Source: an uncultured Prevotellaceae bacterium
Lineage (GTDB): Bacteria > Bacteroidota > Bacteroidia > Bacteroidales > Bacteroidaceae
Assembly (NCBI GenBank): GCA_900315075.1
Contig: OMXV01000011.1
Coordinates: forward strand, 44,756-108,755
Direction of reading: 5' to 3'
DNA: 64,000 nucleotides
The notes under the pieces are model-generated. The model did no database searches. It saw only the letters and a program-made list of their open reading frames with translations, and was not told where the DNA came from. Shown here one piece after another: positions 32,579-42,169 of this stretch. The position numbers and the translations under genes are program-made. The stretch's first letter is position 1, and every line of letters begins with the position of its first letter.

Positions 32579-35041
32579 ATGAATATATCTTATAAGTGGC
32601 TGAAAGAATATGTAGATTTCACCCTTTCAGCCGAGGAAGTGAGTAAGGCACTGACATCCGCAGGACTCGAAGTGGGTGCCCTTGAGGAAGTACAAAGTAT
32701 CAAAGGTGGACTGAAAGGTCTCTATGTGGGCAAGGTGCTCACCTGTGAGCCGCATCCCAACAGCGACCACTTGCATGTTACTACCGTGGATTTAGGGCAT
32801 GAGACACCCTCGCAAATTGTATGTGGCGCCCCCAATGTGGCAGCTGGACAAAAAGTGATAGTAGCCGACTTGGGCTGTGTGCTTTATGATGGCGATAAGG
32901 AGTTTGTTATTAAGAAATCCAAACTCCGTGGTGTGGAGTCATGTGGTATGATTTGTGCTGAGGATGAAATAGGTATTGGTACAAGTCATGATGGAATTAT
33001 CGTACTGCCCGAAGATGCTTCCATAGGACAACCTGCTGCTGAGTATTATCATTTGGAGAGCGACTGGCTCATCGAGGTCGATATTACTGCCAACCGTGCT
33101 GATGCTCTTTCGCATTGGGGTGTGGCACGCGACCTCTATGCATGGCTGCTGCAAAATGGATATGAAACATCACTTCATCGCCCCTCATGTGACGAATTTA
33201 AGGTAGATAATCATGACCTCCCGGTAAAAGTAACTATTGAAAACAGTGAGGCTTGCCGTCGCTATGCTTGTGTGAGTATCACCGACTGCGATGTGAAAGA
33301 ATCTCCTGAGTGGCTCCGTAACAAACTCACGACCATCGGCCTGCGCCCCATTAACAATATTGTGGATATCACCAACTATATCATGATGGCGTATGGACAG
33401 CCTCTGCATTGCTTCGATGCCGACATGGTGACAGGACATCATATTGTAGTGCGCCCACAGCAGGAGGGCACCAAGTTCGTCACTCTCGATGGTGAAGAGC
33501 ACATACTTGGTTCGCACGATCTGGCCATCTGCAACGAGGTGGAGCCTATGTGCATTGCCGGCGTATTTGGTGGAAAGGGTAGTGGTACCTACGAGAATAC
33601 ACGCAACGTGGTGCTTGAAAGTGCCTATTTCCATCCCACATGGATACGTAAGAGCGCACGCCGCCATGGCCTAAGCACAGACTCGTCGTTCAGATTTGAG
33701 CGTGGAGTTGATCCCGAAGGCACTATCTATGCCCTCAAGCAGGCTGCCATTCTCTGCAAGCAGTTGGCTGGTGGAAAAGTAAGCATGGAAATTTGTGACG
33801 AATACCCCAATCCAATTTTCCCGGCAAAAGTTGAGCTCCGCTACGATTATGTAAACCAACTTGTGGGTAAGAATATTCCACAGGAGACAGTGAAAAGCAT
33901 CGTGAAATGCCTCGAAATGAATATAGATGCTGAGAATGAAGAGGGTCTGTCGCTCACAATACCTGCATATCGAGTGGATGTACAGCGGCCATGCGATGTG
34001 GTAGAGGACATTCTGCGTATCTATGGTTACAACAATGTGGAGATTCCCACACAGTTGAAGAGCTCGCTCGTCATCAAGGGCCAGGAGGATCAGAAACACA
34101 AACTCCACAACCTCGTGGCAGAACAATTGGTGGGTTGTGGGTTTAACGAGATTATGAACAACTCGCTCACAAAGGCTGCCTATTATGAGGGACTTAACAC
34201 CTATCATACCGACCATCTCGTGCGTATCATGAACCCTCTGAGCAGTGACCTCAATGTCATGCGTCAGACTATGCTCTTCGGAGGTTTGGAAAGCATTGCA
34301 TACAATGCCAACCGAAAGAGTCCTAACTTGCGATTCTTTGAGTTTGGTAATTGCTATGAATTCGACCCCGAGAAGCAAAACATCGATAATCCTATGCGTG
34401 CATATCGTGAGGAATATCATCTCGCTCTGTGGGTGACTGGCAAGAGGGTAACTGGTAGTTGGGCTCATCCGGAGGAGGACAGTTCATACTACGAGCTGAA
34501 AGCATACGTAGAAAACATCCTTGCACGAATGGGTGTGCAAAAAGGTATCATCGTGACCAAAGATAGTGAGAACGACATCTTCTCACAGGCTATGTCGCTG
34601 GAAAACCGCGCCGGTAGGGTGATGGTGGAAATGGGTGTTGTCAACAAAGCCCTGCTCAACAAAGCTGGCATTGCCAATCCTGTCTATTACGCCGACCTTA
34701 ATTGGACCGTCTTGATGAAAGCCATCCAGAAAAATCATGTTCAGTTTACAGAAATCAGCAAGTATCCACCTGTCAGTCGTGACTTGGCATTGCTCGTGGA
34801 CAAGGCTGTGAAATTCTCTGAGATTGAAGCTATCGCACGTGGGTCGGAGAAAAAACTGCTCCGTAGCGTCGAACTCTTTGATGTCTATGAGGGTAAAAAC
34901 CTGCCTGCAGGCAAAAAGAGTTATGCTGTCAACTTCATCATTCAGGATGAGCAACGCACTCTCAATGACAAACAGATTGAGGCAATCATGAACAAAATCA
35001 TTGCCAACTTGAAGTCGAAGCTCAACGCTGAATTGAGATAG
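32579..35041 (+). CDS. pheT: Phenylalanyl-tRNA synthetase beta subunit
   Basis: An 820-residue subunit of the alpha2-beta2 enzyme that charges tRNA-Phe. Domains in order: N-terminal MNISYKWLKEYVDF, EMAP-like tRNA-binding domain (about 40-150, VGKVLTCEPHPNSDHLHVTTV), B3/B4 editing domain (about 210-390), B5 domain (about 400-480), class II core-like region, and a C-terminal FDX-ACB anticodon-binding domain (about 725-820, FTEISKYPPVSRDLALLVDK). Length is standard. pheS is not in the window, so the two subunits are encoded separately. Confidence 0.96.
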   Translation: MNISYKWLKEYVDFTLSAEEVSKALTSAGLEVGALEEVQSIKGGLKGLYVGKVLTCEPHPNSDHLHVTTVDLGHETPSQIVCGAPNVAAGQKVIVADLGCVLYDGDKEFVIKKSKLRGVESCGMICAEDEIGIGTSHDGIIVLPEDASIGQPAAEYYHLESDWLIEVDITANRADALSHWGVARDLYAWLLQNGYETSLHRPSCDEFKVDNHDLPVKVTIENSEACRRYACVSITDCDVKESPEWLRNKLTTIGLRPINNIVDITNYIMMAYGQPLHCFDADMVTGHHIVVRPQQEGTKFVTLDGEEHILGSHDLAICNEVEPMCIAGVFGGKGSGTYENTRNVVLESAYFHPTWIRKSARRHGLSTDSSFRFERGVDPEGTIYALKQAAILCKQLAGGKVSMEICDEYPNPIFPAKVELRYDYVNQLVGKNIPQETVKSIVKCLEMNIDAENEEGLSLTIPAYRVDVQRPCDVVEDILRIYGYNNVEIPTQLKSSLVIKGQEDQKHKLHNLVAEQLVGCGFNEIMNNSLTKAAYYEGLNTYHTDHLVRIMNPLSSDLNVMRQTMLFGGLESIAYNANRKSPNLRFFEFGNCYEFDPEKQNIDNPMRAYREEYHLALWVTGKRVTGSWAHPEEDSSYYELKAYVENILARMGVQKGIIVTKDSENDIFSQAMSLENRAGRVMVEMGVVNKALLNKAGIANPVYYADLNWTVLMKAIQKNHVQFTEISKYPPVSRDLALLVDKAVKFSEIEAIARGSEKKLLRSVELFDVYEGKNLPAGKKSYAVNFIIQDEQRTLNDKQIEAIMNKIIANLKSKLNAELR

Positions 35042-35105
35042 GTATTTTTAAGTTGACAAGTTAAATGTCTTTAGAATAGAAACACTAAATAAAAAATATC
35101 AATCT

Positions 35106-35831
35106 ATGGGAAGAGCATTTGAATATCGCAAAGCGACAAAATTGAAGAGATGGGGCCACATGGCCAAGACTTTTACCAGAATAGGTAAGCAAATCAGTAT
35201 CGCCGTAAAACAAGGTGGTCCTGAGCCTGAAAACAATCCTACTCTGCGTGCCATCATCGCCAATGCCAAGCGTGAGAACATGCCCAAGGACAACATCGAA
35301 AGGGCTATTAAAAACGCTATGGGTAAAGACCAGAGCGACTACAAAGAAGTGAACTACGAAGGTTATGGACCTCATGGTATTGCAATATTTGTAGAGACTC
35401 TGACAGACAACACCACCCGCACGGTAGGTGATGTACGCTCAGTATTCAACAAATTTAATGGAAACCTTGGCACTCAGGGCTCACTGAGCTTTCTTTTCGA
35501 CCATAAATGTGTGTTCACCATTAAGAAAAAGGATGGAATGGACATGGACGAGATGATACTCGACTTGATTGACTATGGTGTAGAGGATGAGTTCGACGAG
35601 GATGAGGAAGCCAACGAGATAACTCTTTATGGTGACCCTAAGAGCTTCGGTGATATCCAGAAACACTTAGAGAGTGAAGGCTTCGAGGTAACAGGAGCAG
35701 AGTTTACACGTATCCCCAATGACCTCAAAGACGTTACTCCCGAGCAGCGTGAAACCATCGACAAAATGGTGGAGAAACTGGAGGACTTCGACGATGTCCA
35801 GACGGTCTATACCAATATGAAACCTGAGTAA
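35106..35831 (+). CDS. YebC/PmpR-family DNA-binding protein
   Basis: A 241-residue cytoplasmic protein starting MGRAFEYRKATKLKRWGHMA and containing NPTLRAIIANAKRENMPKDN and IERAIKNA, then YEGYGPHGIAIFVETLTDN, the conserved YebC core. The family includes regulators and translation factors that help ribosomes through proline stretches. The C-terminal region has an acidic stretch (DEFDEDEEANE). It lies 64 bases after pheT and may be cotranscribed with it and with the TSCPD gene 3 bases downstream. Confidence 0.94.
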   Translation: MGRAFEYRKATKLKRWGHMAKTFTRIGKQISIAVKQGGPEPENNPTLRAIIANAKRENMPKDNIERAIKNAMGKDQSDYKEVNYEGYGPHGIAIFVETLTDNTTRTVGDVRSVFNKFNGNLGTQGSLSFLFDHKCVFTIKKKDGMDMDEMILDLIDYGVEDEFDEDEEANEITLYGDPKSFGDIQKHLESEGFEVTGAEFTRIPNDLKDVTPEQRETIDKMVEKLEDFDDVQTVYTNMKPE

Positions 35832-35834
35832 AAT

Positions 35835-36101
35835 ATGGCTAATCGTCGTATTACCTATCGCACAAGCGGTACGTGCAGCCAGTTTATCGACGTCGAGGTG
35901 GACGATGAAGGCACACTCGTCGATGTTAGTTTTGTCGGTGGATGTAATGGAAACCTGCAAGGTATCTGTTCGTTGGTCCGAGGCATGAAAGTTGAGGACA
36001 TCAAAAAGCGTCTCGATGGCATACGCTGTGGATATAAGGCCACCAGTTGTCCAGACCAACTTTGTAGGGCCCTTGACCAAGTTATGAGTGGTGAGAGGTA
36101 A
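35835..36101 (+). CDS. TSCPD-domain protein (TIGR03905 family)
   Basis: An 88-residue protein with YRTSGTCSQFIDVEVDDEG, SFVGGCNGNLQGICSLVRGM and GYKATSCPDQLCRAL. The TSCPD motif and neighbouring Cys residues match the short uncharacterised family related to the C-terminal domain of B12-dependent ribonucleotide reductase. The conserved cysteines suggest metal binding. Its start lies three bases after the YebC stop. Confidence 0.9.
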   Translation: MANRRITYRTSGTCSQFIDVEVDDEGTLVDVSFVGGCNGNLQGICSLVRGMKVEDIKKRLDGIRCGYKATSCPDQLCRALDQVMSGER

Positions 36102-36142
36102 AAGGTGAGAGAAGACACCATAAAGGTGAGAGAAGACATCAT

Positions 36143-36191
36143 AAAAAGGGGTAGAGATATGACTTGCAAAAGTCGTCTCTTACCCCTTTTT
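36143..36191 (+). terminator. Strong terminator after the pheT-yebC-TSCPD run
   Basis: A long stem, AAAAAGGGGTAGAGA.. pairing with ..TCTCTTACCCCTTTTT around a GACTT-GCAA-AAGTC core, followed by TTTTTAATTAATT. Because it is A-rich on the other side it may also act on the convergent lipoprotein gene. Confidence 0.85.
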
Positions 36192-36251
36192 AATTAATTG
36201 AGTTGGTAATTTCACCTCAAAACCTTACAACCTTACAATCTCATAACCTCA

Positions 36252-36644
36252 CTACTGATAATCCTCTTTTTTCACTGTGGTGTCGAAGAGTATGGAGCCG
36301 TCATTTTGGGAATACATCACATATCTATAAGAGAAACCTGCATCCTTATAGGCCAGTTGGCTGGTGCTTTCATGCAATTCTTTGATGAGGGATTCACGCA
36401 TTTCTTGCTCAATCTTTTTGATGTGCTCACGGTCGTCAGCAACACCTTTGATAGTGTAGTATTTATATAATGTAGAAGTGGCTTTGTCGAATGTCATGCT
36501 GTCGAGCGTCATCATTTGGTTTACGGGCATCGGACAGTTTTTCTTGGTGTATTCCTTTGCCTCGCGTTCAGCACGGTCTTGCAGCGACTCCTGGCATCCA
36601 ACAATCGCCATACAGCATATCAATACAATAAAGAGTTTCTTCAT
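36252..36644 (-). CDS. Small lipoprotein of unknown function
   Basis: A 130-residue protein with a lipoprotein signal (IVLICCMAIVGC, Cys17) and a mostly helical polar mature part (QDRAEREAKEYTKKNCPMPV, then a YKYYTIKGVADDREHIKKIE segment). I recognise no catalytic motif. It lies between the convergent TSCPD gene and a divergent repeat region. The N-terminal QDRAEREAKEYTKK part recurs in Bacteroidales lipoproteins of unknown role. Confidence 0.7.
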   Translation of the reverse strand: MKKLFIVLICCMAIVGCQESLQDRAEREAKEYTKKNCPMPVNQMMTLDSMTFDKATSTLYKYYTIKGVADDREHIKKIEQEMRESLIKELHESTSQLAYKDAGFSYRYVMYSQNDGSILFDTTVKKEDYQ

Positions 36645-36685
36645 TTAATAAAGTAGTAAAGAGTGAGTGATTAGAAGTATGAGAT

Positions 36686-36720
36686 ACCCCCCCCTGTCCC
36701 TTTGGAGAAGGGCTGGGGGT
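36686..36720. repeat. REP-like extragenic palindrome
   Basis: ACCCCCCCCTGTCCC / GGGCTGGGGGT with a TTTGGAGAA loop. C-rich palindromes of this shape recur between genes in many bacterial genomes. It is the only copy I see in the window. Confidence 0.5.
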
Positions 36721-36727
36721 GAGGCTA

Positions 36728-37324
36728 TTATTCGAGCAAAGTGGCCGACCGTACGCGGCTGAGGGTCTCGGGAGTCATTTGCAGATAATTGGCGATATAA
36801 ACGAGTGGAGCACGCTGTACCACTTTAGGCATCAGTTTGCACATCCGTTTATAACGGTCCTGGGCAGTTTCAAATCTCACCAAGTCGGCATGAACTTGCG
36901 ACAAAATGAGTGACTCCTCTAAGATTTTACGATAGAGGATTTGGATATTCACATTGTGCAGGGCAACCTCCTCTAAACGCTGTTTGGGTAGCGCATAAAT
37001 TATCGTCGTGTCAAGTGCCTCTACCTGTAGTTTGGTCGGCTCCTCACGGAAGAGACTCTCTATGCACATGATGATGGAACCATCTACACCGATGTGTTCG
37101 GTCAGTTGGCGACCTTTTTTGAAATAAAACTGTCGCACGAGGCCACGATCGACATAGAGAATGTTGCGACAAATCTCGCCTTCTCGTAGAATCATCTCGC
37201 CTTTGGCGAATTTCATAGGCACAAGCACTTTCTCGAGGATGTCGAGCTCACCGTGAGTCATGGTGCTGTATTTGCGCGCGAGTTCGCGGGCAATGTCACG
37301 GGTGGAATGGGGCTGTTCCTTCAT
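36728..37324 (-). CDS. Crp/Fnr-family transcriptional regulator
   Basis: A 198-residue regulator: N-terminal cyclic-nucleotide-binding-like beta roll (KGEMILREGEICRNILYVDR, HIGVDGSIIMCIESLF) and a C-terminal HTH region (RYKRMCKLMPKVVQRAP... LQMTPETLSRVRS). No cysteine cluster of the Fnr iron-sulfur type is present. The ligand and targets are unknown. It lies upstream of nothing on its strand except the lipoprotein gene, with lepA 43 bases away in the same direction, reading ahead of it. Confidence 0.88.
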   Translation of the reverse strand: MKEQPHSTRDIARELARKYSTMTHGELDILEKVLVPMKFAKGEMILREGEICRNILYVDRGLVRQFYFKKGRQLTEHIGVDGSIIMCIESLFREEPTKLQVEALDTTIIYALPKQRLEEVALHNVNIQILYRKILEESLILSQVHADLVRFETAQDRYKRMCKLMPKVVQRAPLVYIANYLQMTPETLSRVRSATLLE

Positions 37325-37367
37325 GGGGTGTTTTCCTTTCTGTTTTAGTATTTAAGTTTTTTGTATT

Positions 37368-39149
37368 CTAATCAAGTTTGAGTACGGCGAGGAAAGCTTT
37401 CTGTGGTACTTCCACATTTCCGATTTGTTTCATGCGCTTCTTGCCTCGCTTCTGTTTCTCTAGAAGTTTACGTTTACGTGTCACGTCACCACCATAGCAT
37501 TTGGCGGTCACATCCTTGCGCACGCATTTCACCGTTTCACGTGCCACAATTTTGGCACCGATGGCAGCTTGGATGGCAATGTCGAATTGTTGCCGTGGGA
37601 TGAGCTCCTTTAGTTTTTCGCACATCCTCCTTCCGAAAGCCACGGCATTGTCCTGGTGAGTGAGTGTCGATAGTGCATCCACAGGTTCACCGTTGAGCAG
37701 GATATCCAATTTGGCAAGTTTTGATGGCCTGTAGCCACAGATATAGTAGTCGAATGAGGCATAGCCCTTGGAGATGCTTTTCAGCTTGTCGTAGAAGTCT
37801 ATCACGATTTCGCCCAAAGGCAGATAGAATGTTATCTCCACTCTGTTGCCACTGACAAACTCTTGGCTGATCAGTTCGCCTCGCTTGTCGAGGCATAGTT
37901 TCATAATCGGTCCGATATATGTAGCTGTGGTGATGATGGATGCCTTGATGTATGGCTCCTCGATATGGTCGATCATGGTCACTTCGGGCAGTCCGGATGG
38001 GTTGTGGATTTCACGCGTGCCACCTTGTTTGTCATAGACCATATACGATACGTTGGGGACTGTGGTGATAACATCCATGTCAAACTCACGGTCGAGACGT
38101 TCCTGGATGATTTCCATGTGGAGCAAACCAAGGAAACCGCAACGGAAACCAAAACCTAATGCTACTGATGACTCCGGCTGGAACGAGAGCGAGGCATCGT
38201 TCAACTGTAGTTTCTCAAGTGAGGCACGAAGATTCTCGTAGTCGGTAGGGTCGATGGGATAGACACCTGCAAACACCATAGGCTTCACCTCCTGAAAGCC
38301 TTCTATAGCTTTCTCACAGGGATTCTTCACATGAGTAATGGTGTCGCCAACTTTCACTTCCTTGGCATCCTTGATGCCGCTGATAATGTAACCTACTTCG
38401 CCTGTACTCAGCATTGGGCGGGGAATCATGTCCATCTTCAACACACCCACCTCGTCGGCATCATACTCCATACCAGTATTGAAGAACTTCACCATGTCGC
38501 CTTTGCGGATGGAACCGTTGAGAATCTTAAAGTAGGCGATGATGCCTCGGAAAGAGTTGAACACAGAGTCGAAAATCAATGCCTGTAGTGGAGCATTCTT
38601 GTCGCCCACGGGATGGGGAATGCGTTTCACCACAGCATCGAGAATTTCCTTTACACCCTCGCCAGTCTTGCCAGAGGCGCGGATGATGTCGTCGTGGTCG
38701 CAGCCTAATAGTTCCACTATCTCATCTTCCACCTCGTCGGGCATGGCCGAGGGCATATCTATCTTGTTGATGACGGGAATAATCTCCAAATTGTGGTCGA
38801 TAGCCATATAGAGGTTGGAGATGGTCTGTGCTTGTACGCCTTGTGTGGCATCCACCACCAGGAGGGCACCCTCACAGGCAGCGATGCTGCGTGATACCTC
38901 GTAGGAGAAGTCCACGTGTCCCGGGGTGTCAATCAAGTTTAGGATATAGTTGGTGCCATCAAGGGCATATTCCATCTGTATGGCATGGCTCTTGATAGTA
39001 ATGCCACGCTCACGTTCTAAGTCCATGTCGTCGAGCATCTGTCCTTCGGTCACCTGAATGGTGTTGGTGTATTCCAACAGACGATCGGCTAACGTTGACT
39101 TGCCATGGTCGATATGCGCAATGATGCAAAAATTTCTTATATGTTCCAT
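37368..39149 (-). CDS. lepA: Elongation factor 4 (LepA)
   Basis: A 593-residue translational GTPase that back-translocates or remodels stalled ribosomes. G-domain: [15 protein letters not shown], the [11 protein letters not shown] switch and [16 protein letters not shown]. Later domains: [18 protein letters not shown], the LepA-specific [15 protein letters not shown], and the C-terminal [32 protein letters not shown] signature split over a short gap. The ATG at 39149 is used; a TTG two codons upstream is in frame. Length matches the family (about 595-600). Confidence 0.96.
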   Translation of the reverse strand: MEHIRNFCIIAHIDHGKSTLADRLLEYTNTIQVTEGQMLDDMDLERERGITIKSHAIQMEYALDGTNYILNLIDTPGHVDFSYEVSRSIAACEGALLVVDATQGVQAQTISNLYMAIDHNLEIIPVINKIDMPSAMPDEVEDEIVELLGCDHDDIIRASGKTGEGVKEILDAVVKRIPHPVGDKNAPLQALIFDSVFNSFRGIIAYFKILNGSIRKGDMVKFFNTGMEYDADEVGVLKMDMIPRPMLSTGEVGYIISGIKDAKEVKVGDTITHVKNPCEKAIEGFQEVKPMVFAGVYPIDPTDYENLRASLEKLQLNDASLSFQPESSVALGFGFRCGFLGLLHMEIIQERLDREFDMDVITTVPNVSYMVYDKQGGTREIHNPSGLPEVTMIDHIEEPYIKASIITTATYIGPIMKLCLDKRGELISQEFVSGNRVEITFYLPLGEIVIDFYDKLKSISKGYASFDYYICGYRPSKLAKLDILLNGEPVDALSTLTHQDNAVAFGRRMCEKLKELIPRQQFDIAIQAAIGAKIVARETVKCVRKDVTAKCYGGDVTRKRKLLEKQKRGKKRMKQIGNVEVPQKAFLAVLKLD

Positions 39150-39386
39150 CTTCAATGCTTCTACATGTTTGGTGTTATCACCTCTTATCTTAAGATTATT
39201 AGTGAAACCAATGAATTAAAATGCAAAATTAAGATTTAAAATTCATTTTCAATCCTCACCAACTGTTAAATATATTTAAGGCGCAATCTCTGTCCTAAAT
39301 AATATTAGTAGACGAAAAAAATAAGATGATAGTATTTAATGATTTATTTTGTTTACTTACTTATCTATTTAGTCATTATCAAACCC

Positions 39387-40277
39387 TCAATTATCATCCT
39401 TGCAGCCTTGATTTGCCAAGAAGACACCGATAAGAATCAAGGCACTACCTGTATAGGCCATAGCGGTCATAGGCTCGTCGAGGAAGATGGCACTGCAAAT
39501 CACTGTGGTAACAGGAATCAGATAGACATAATTGGAGCATGTGACGGCACCTAACTTGTTGATAGAGATGCTCCACATCGAAAAACAGATAAGCGATGCC
39601 ACTACGCCAAGGAAGAGAATATTGAGCAGAACCGACCATTCCATTATTCTCGACAGAGGGAATTGCCATGGATGAATAATGAAGATAAGGATAGAGGAAA
39701 TGACCCCATAGAAGAAAACTTTACGAGTGACAAAGCGCGTATCGTAACGGTCGCCGAGTATTTTCACCAAGTAGCAATATACACCCCAGCACAATGATGC
39801 TGCCACAGAGAGTAGGTCGCCCATGGGATTTAGTTTTAGTTCCACTTCGCCATTGTAGATGACTACGCCCACGCCAGCCAAAGCTATCAGTGTGCCGATA
39901 ATCAGTATTTTCTTTACCTTTAGATAGCGGAAGGTCATCAGAATCAAAATCATTGTGATAATCGGTGAGGTACTCACAATGAAACTTACATTGTTGACGT
40001 AGGTAAGGCCTACGGCAAGGTTTTCGGTGATGAAATACAGCGAGCCGCCTGTGATGCCAAGTACCAACATGAGCAATTCGTCTTTTACACAGTTGGCAAA
40101 GAACGGCTTCCGGCAGTATAACAACATCACAACATAAGCTATAAGGAAACGCGCTAAGAAAATTTCATCGGCACGCATCCCCGACTGCATTAGTATTTTT
40201 GTACTCACCAATGTACTTCCCCATATCGACACCACTATTAGTGCCATGATATGAAATATCAATTTGCTCTTGGGCAT
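39387..40277 (-). CDS. EamA-family (DMT) transporter
   Basis: A 296-residue inner-membrane protein with ten predicted transmembrane helices in two EamA repeats (about 8-140 and 150-290). Features such as SIWGSTLVSTKILMQSGMRADE at the start and LGAVTCSNYVYLIPVTTVIC in the second half fit the drug/metabolite transporter family. The substrate cannot be inferred. Stand-alone gene on the minus strand. Confidence 0.88.
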   Translation of the reverse strand: MPKSKLIFHIMALIVVSIWGSTLVSTKILMQSGMRADEIFLARFLIAYVVMLLYCRKPFFANCVKDELLMLVLGITGGSLYFITENLAVGLTYVNNVSFIVSTSPIITMILILMTFRYLKVKKILIIGTLIALAGVGVVIYNGEVELKLNPMGDLLSVAASLCWGVYCYLVKILGDRYDTRFVTRKVFFYGVISSILIFIIHPWQFPLSRIMEWSVLLNILFLGVVASLICFSMWSISINKLGAVTCSNYVYLIPVTTVICSAIFLDEPMTAMAYTGSALILIGVFLANQGCKDDN

Positions 40278-40370
40278 GTTTTTCCTCTTTAAGTCTAGAT
40301 TTAAGGTGGGTCCTTAAAAATGCTGCCCCATCCAAGTACATAAAAGTCGTAAGAATATGCAAAAATAGCA

Positions 40371-40408
40371 AAAAATCTGGAAAGTCGAAAAGATTTTCCA
40401 GATTTTTT
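40371..40408. terminator. Bidirectional terminator after the acyl-CoA synthetase pair
   Basis: AAAAATCTGGAAA (40371-40383) pairs with TTTTCCAGATTTTTT (40394-40408), a strong AT-flanked stem with T runs on both strands. It lies about 80 bases after the end of the second AMP-binding gene and before the EamA gene. Confidence 0.8.
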
Positions 40409-40419
40409 GCTTGATTTTC

Positions 40420-40487
40420 TGAGTTATCTGAGTACTCTGAATACTCCGAATACTCCGAGTACTCTGATCATTCTGATTACTCCGATT
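40420..40487. repeat. 9-bp tandem repeat (TACTCCGAA / TACTCTGAG)
   Basis: At least seven degenerate nine-base words with the form TACTCYGAR fill the gap between the terminator and the end of the acyl-CoA synthetase gene. No coding function seen. Confidence 0.75.
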
Positions 40488-42151
40488 TATTTCAGATAGA
40501 GGAAGCGCTTGATGCTTTTTTTGGGGGTTTTCTCAAACTCTTCGTTGTGGATACGGATGGAGGTGAGCTTGCTATAGGCAGGTAGGGCGTTATTCAACTC
40601 CTTGCGGTTTTGCTCCATGATACTCACTAAGTCGTCGTTGCTGAATCCCATGTTGTGAGCTTCGTCGATGTCGGGATATACTAATCCTACCAGTTTGTCT
40701 CCTTCCTGAATGACGATACTCTCGTTGACGAGTGCCATTGAGTTAAGCTTATCCTCTATCTCTTCGGGATAGATATTTTGTCCGTTAGCTCCTAAAAGCA
40801 TGTATTTGCTGCGGCCTTTGATAAATACGTTACCTTCGGCATCCATCACACCCAAGTCGCCGGTATGATACCAACCCTCCTTGTCAAGTGTTTGTCTAGT
40901 TGCTTCCTCATTCTTGTAATAGCCCAGCATTACATTCATACCTTTGACAAGAATCTCGCCAGGAATATTCTCGGGGTCGGCACTGTCGATTTTGATTTCA
41001 TTGTGTATCACTGCCTTTCCGCAACTGCCAGGTACAAATTTGCGATAGTCTTCATAACAGATGATGGGTGCGCATTCTGTGGCTCCATAACCCACGGTAT
41101 AGGGGAAGTCGATGCTCTTGAGGAATTGCTCCACCTCTTGGTTGAAGGAAGCACCGCCAATAATCACCTCGAAGAAATTGCCGCCGAACGACTCCACTAC
41201 TTTTTGGCGGATGGCCTGACGTACTTTCTTGTTGATAACCGGCATGCTGAGTAATAATCGCATGCGGTTGTTTTGAATTTGCGGGAGCACTTTTTTCTTG
41301 ACAATCTTTTCTATCACTAATGGTACTGCAATAACCACTGCTGGGTGAATATCTGCGAAAGCTTTGGCTATGATGGCTGGTGAAGGTACTCTCGTGAGAT
41401 AATAGATGTGGCAGCCGCGCAAAAACTCATAGATAAACTCGAATGCCATACCATACATATGGGCCATGGGGAGGATACTGAGCACATTGCTGCCCTTTGC
41501 CACATTGTCGCCCATTGCATGACATGCAAAGTCGAAATTGCTCCACAAAGCACGATAGGGTATCATCACACCTTTTGAGAATCCTGTCGTTCCACTGGTG
41601 TAGTTGATCATGGCCAGTTCGTCGGGGCTTTGCTCCTTATAATATTCCACATGCTCCTGGCGGAAATATTTGGGGTATTTTTTGCCAAACATCTCGTTAA
41701 GGTGTTCGCGGGCGTAAGTCAGTTTGTCAGAGCGTGAAAAAAGCACCGAATAGTCGGGGATATAAATGATACCTTCGATATCAGGCATTTTTGTGGGATC
41801 TACTTGTGTGGAGACCACATCGCCAGCAAAGAGAATCTTTGACTCGCTATGGTTGACAATGTTGTGGATTTGGTCGGCAGTGAACTCATGTAAGATGGGC
41901 ACAGCCACAGCACCATACGTCAGTGTGGCCAGGAAGGCGGCAGCCCAACCGGCACTGTTGCGCCCACAAAGGGCGATTTTGTCGCCACGTTTCACACCGC
42001 TGCTTTCAAACATGATGTGCAGTTTCTCTATCTTGCGCGCCACATCGTGATATTGTAGGGTCACGCCCTTATAGTCGGTCAGTGAGTCTGCGTTCCAGTT
42101 CTCCTTGACACTTTTCTCTATCAGGATATTGAAATTTGGTTTTGCTTCCAT
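40487..42151 (-). CDS. Long-chain acyl-CoA synthetase (AMP-binding enzyme), downstream copy
   Basis: A 554-residue member of the ANL adenylate-forming family. AMP-binding motifs: INYTSGTTGFSKGVMIPYRA (P-loop-like), YGATECAPIICYED, WYHTGDLGVMDAEG and IKGRSKYMLLGANGQNIYPEE (A8 region), with the final KTPKKSIKRFL lysine. Fatty acid is the likely substrate because of the family and size. It is a close paralogue of the next gene upstream, sharing long stretches such as NWNXDXLTDYKG and LTYGAVAVPILHEF. The two genes lie 18 bases apart in one operon. Confidence 0.92.
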   Translation of the reverse strand: MEAKPNFNILIEKSVKENWNADSLTDYKGVTLQYHDVARKIEKLHIMFESSGVKRGDKIALCGRNSAGWAAAFLATLTYGAVAVPILHEFTADQIHNIVNHSESKILFAGDVVSTQVDPTKMPDIEGIIYIPDYSVLFSRSDKLTYAREHLNEMFGKKYPKYFRQEHVEYYKEQSPDELAMINYTSGTTGFSKGVMIPYRALWSNFDFACHAMGDNVAKGSNVLSILPMAHMYGMAFEFIYEFLRGCHIYYLTRVPSPAIIAKAFADIHPAVVIAVPLVIEKIVKKKVLPQIQNNRMRLLLSMPVINKKVRQAIRQKVVESFGGNFFEVIIGGASFNQEVEQFLKSIDFPYTVGYGATECAPIICYEDYRKFVPGSCGKAVIHNEIKIDSADPENIPGEILVKGMNVMLGYYKNEEATRQTLDKEGWYHTGDLGVMDAEGNVFIKGRSKYMLLGANGQNIYPEEIEDKLNSMALVNESIVIQEGDKLVGLVYPDIDEAHNMGFSNDDLVSIMEQNRKELNNALPAYSKLTSIRIHNEEFEKTPKKSIKRFLYLK

Positions 42152-42169
42152 AGTGTGTGTCGTTCGTCG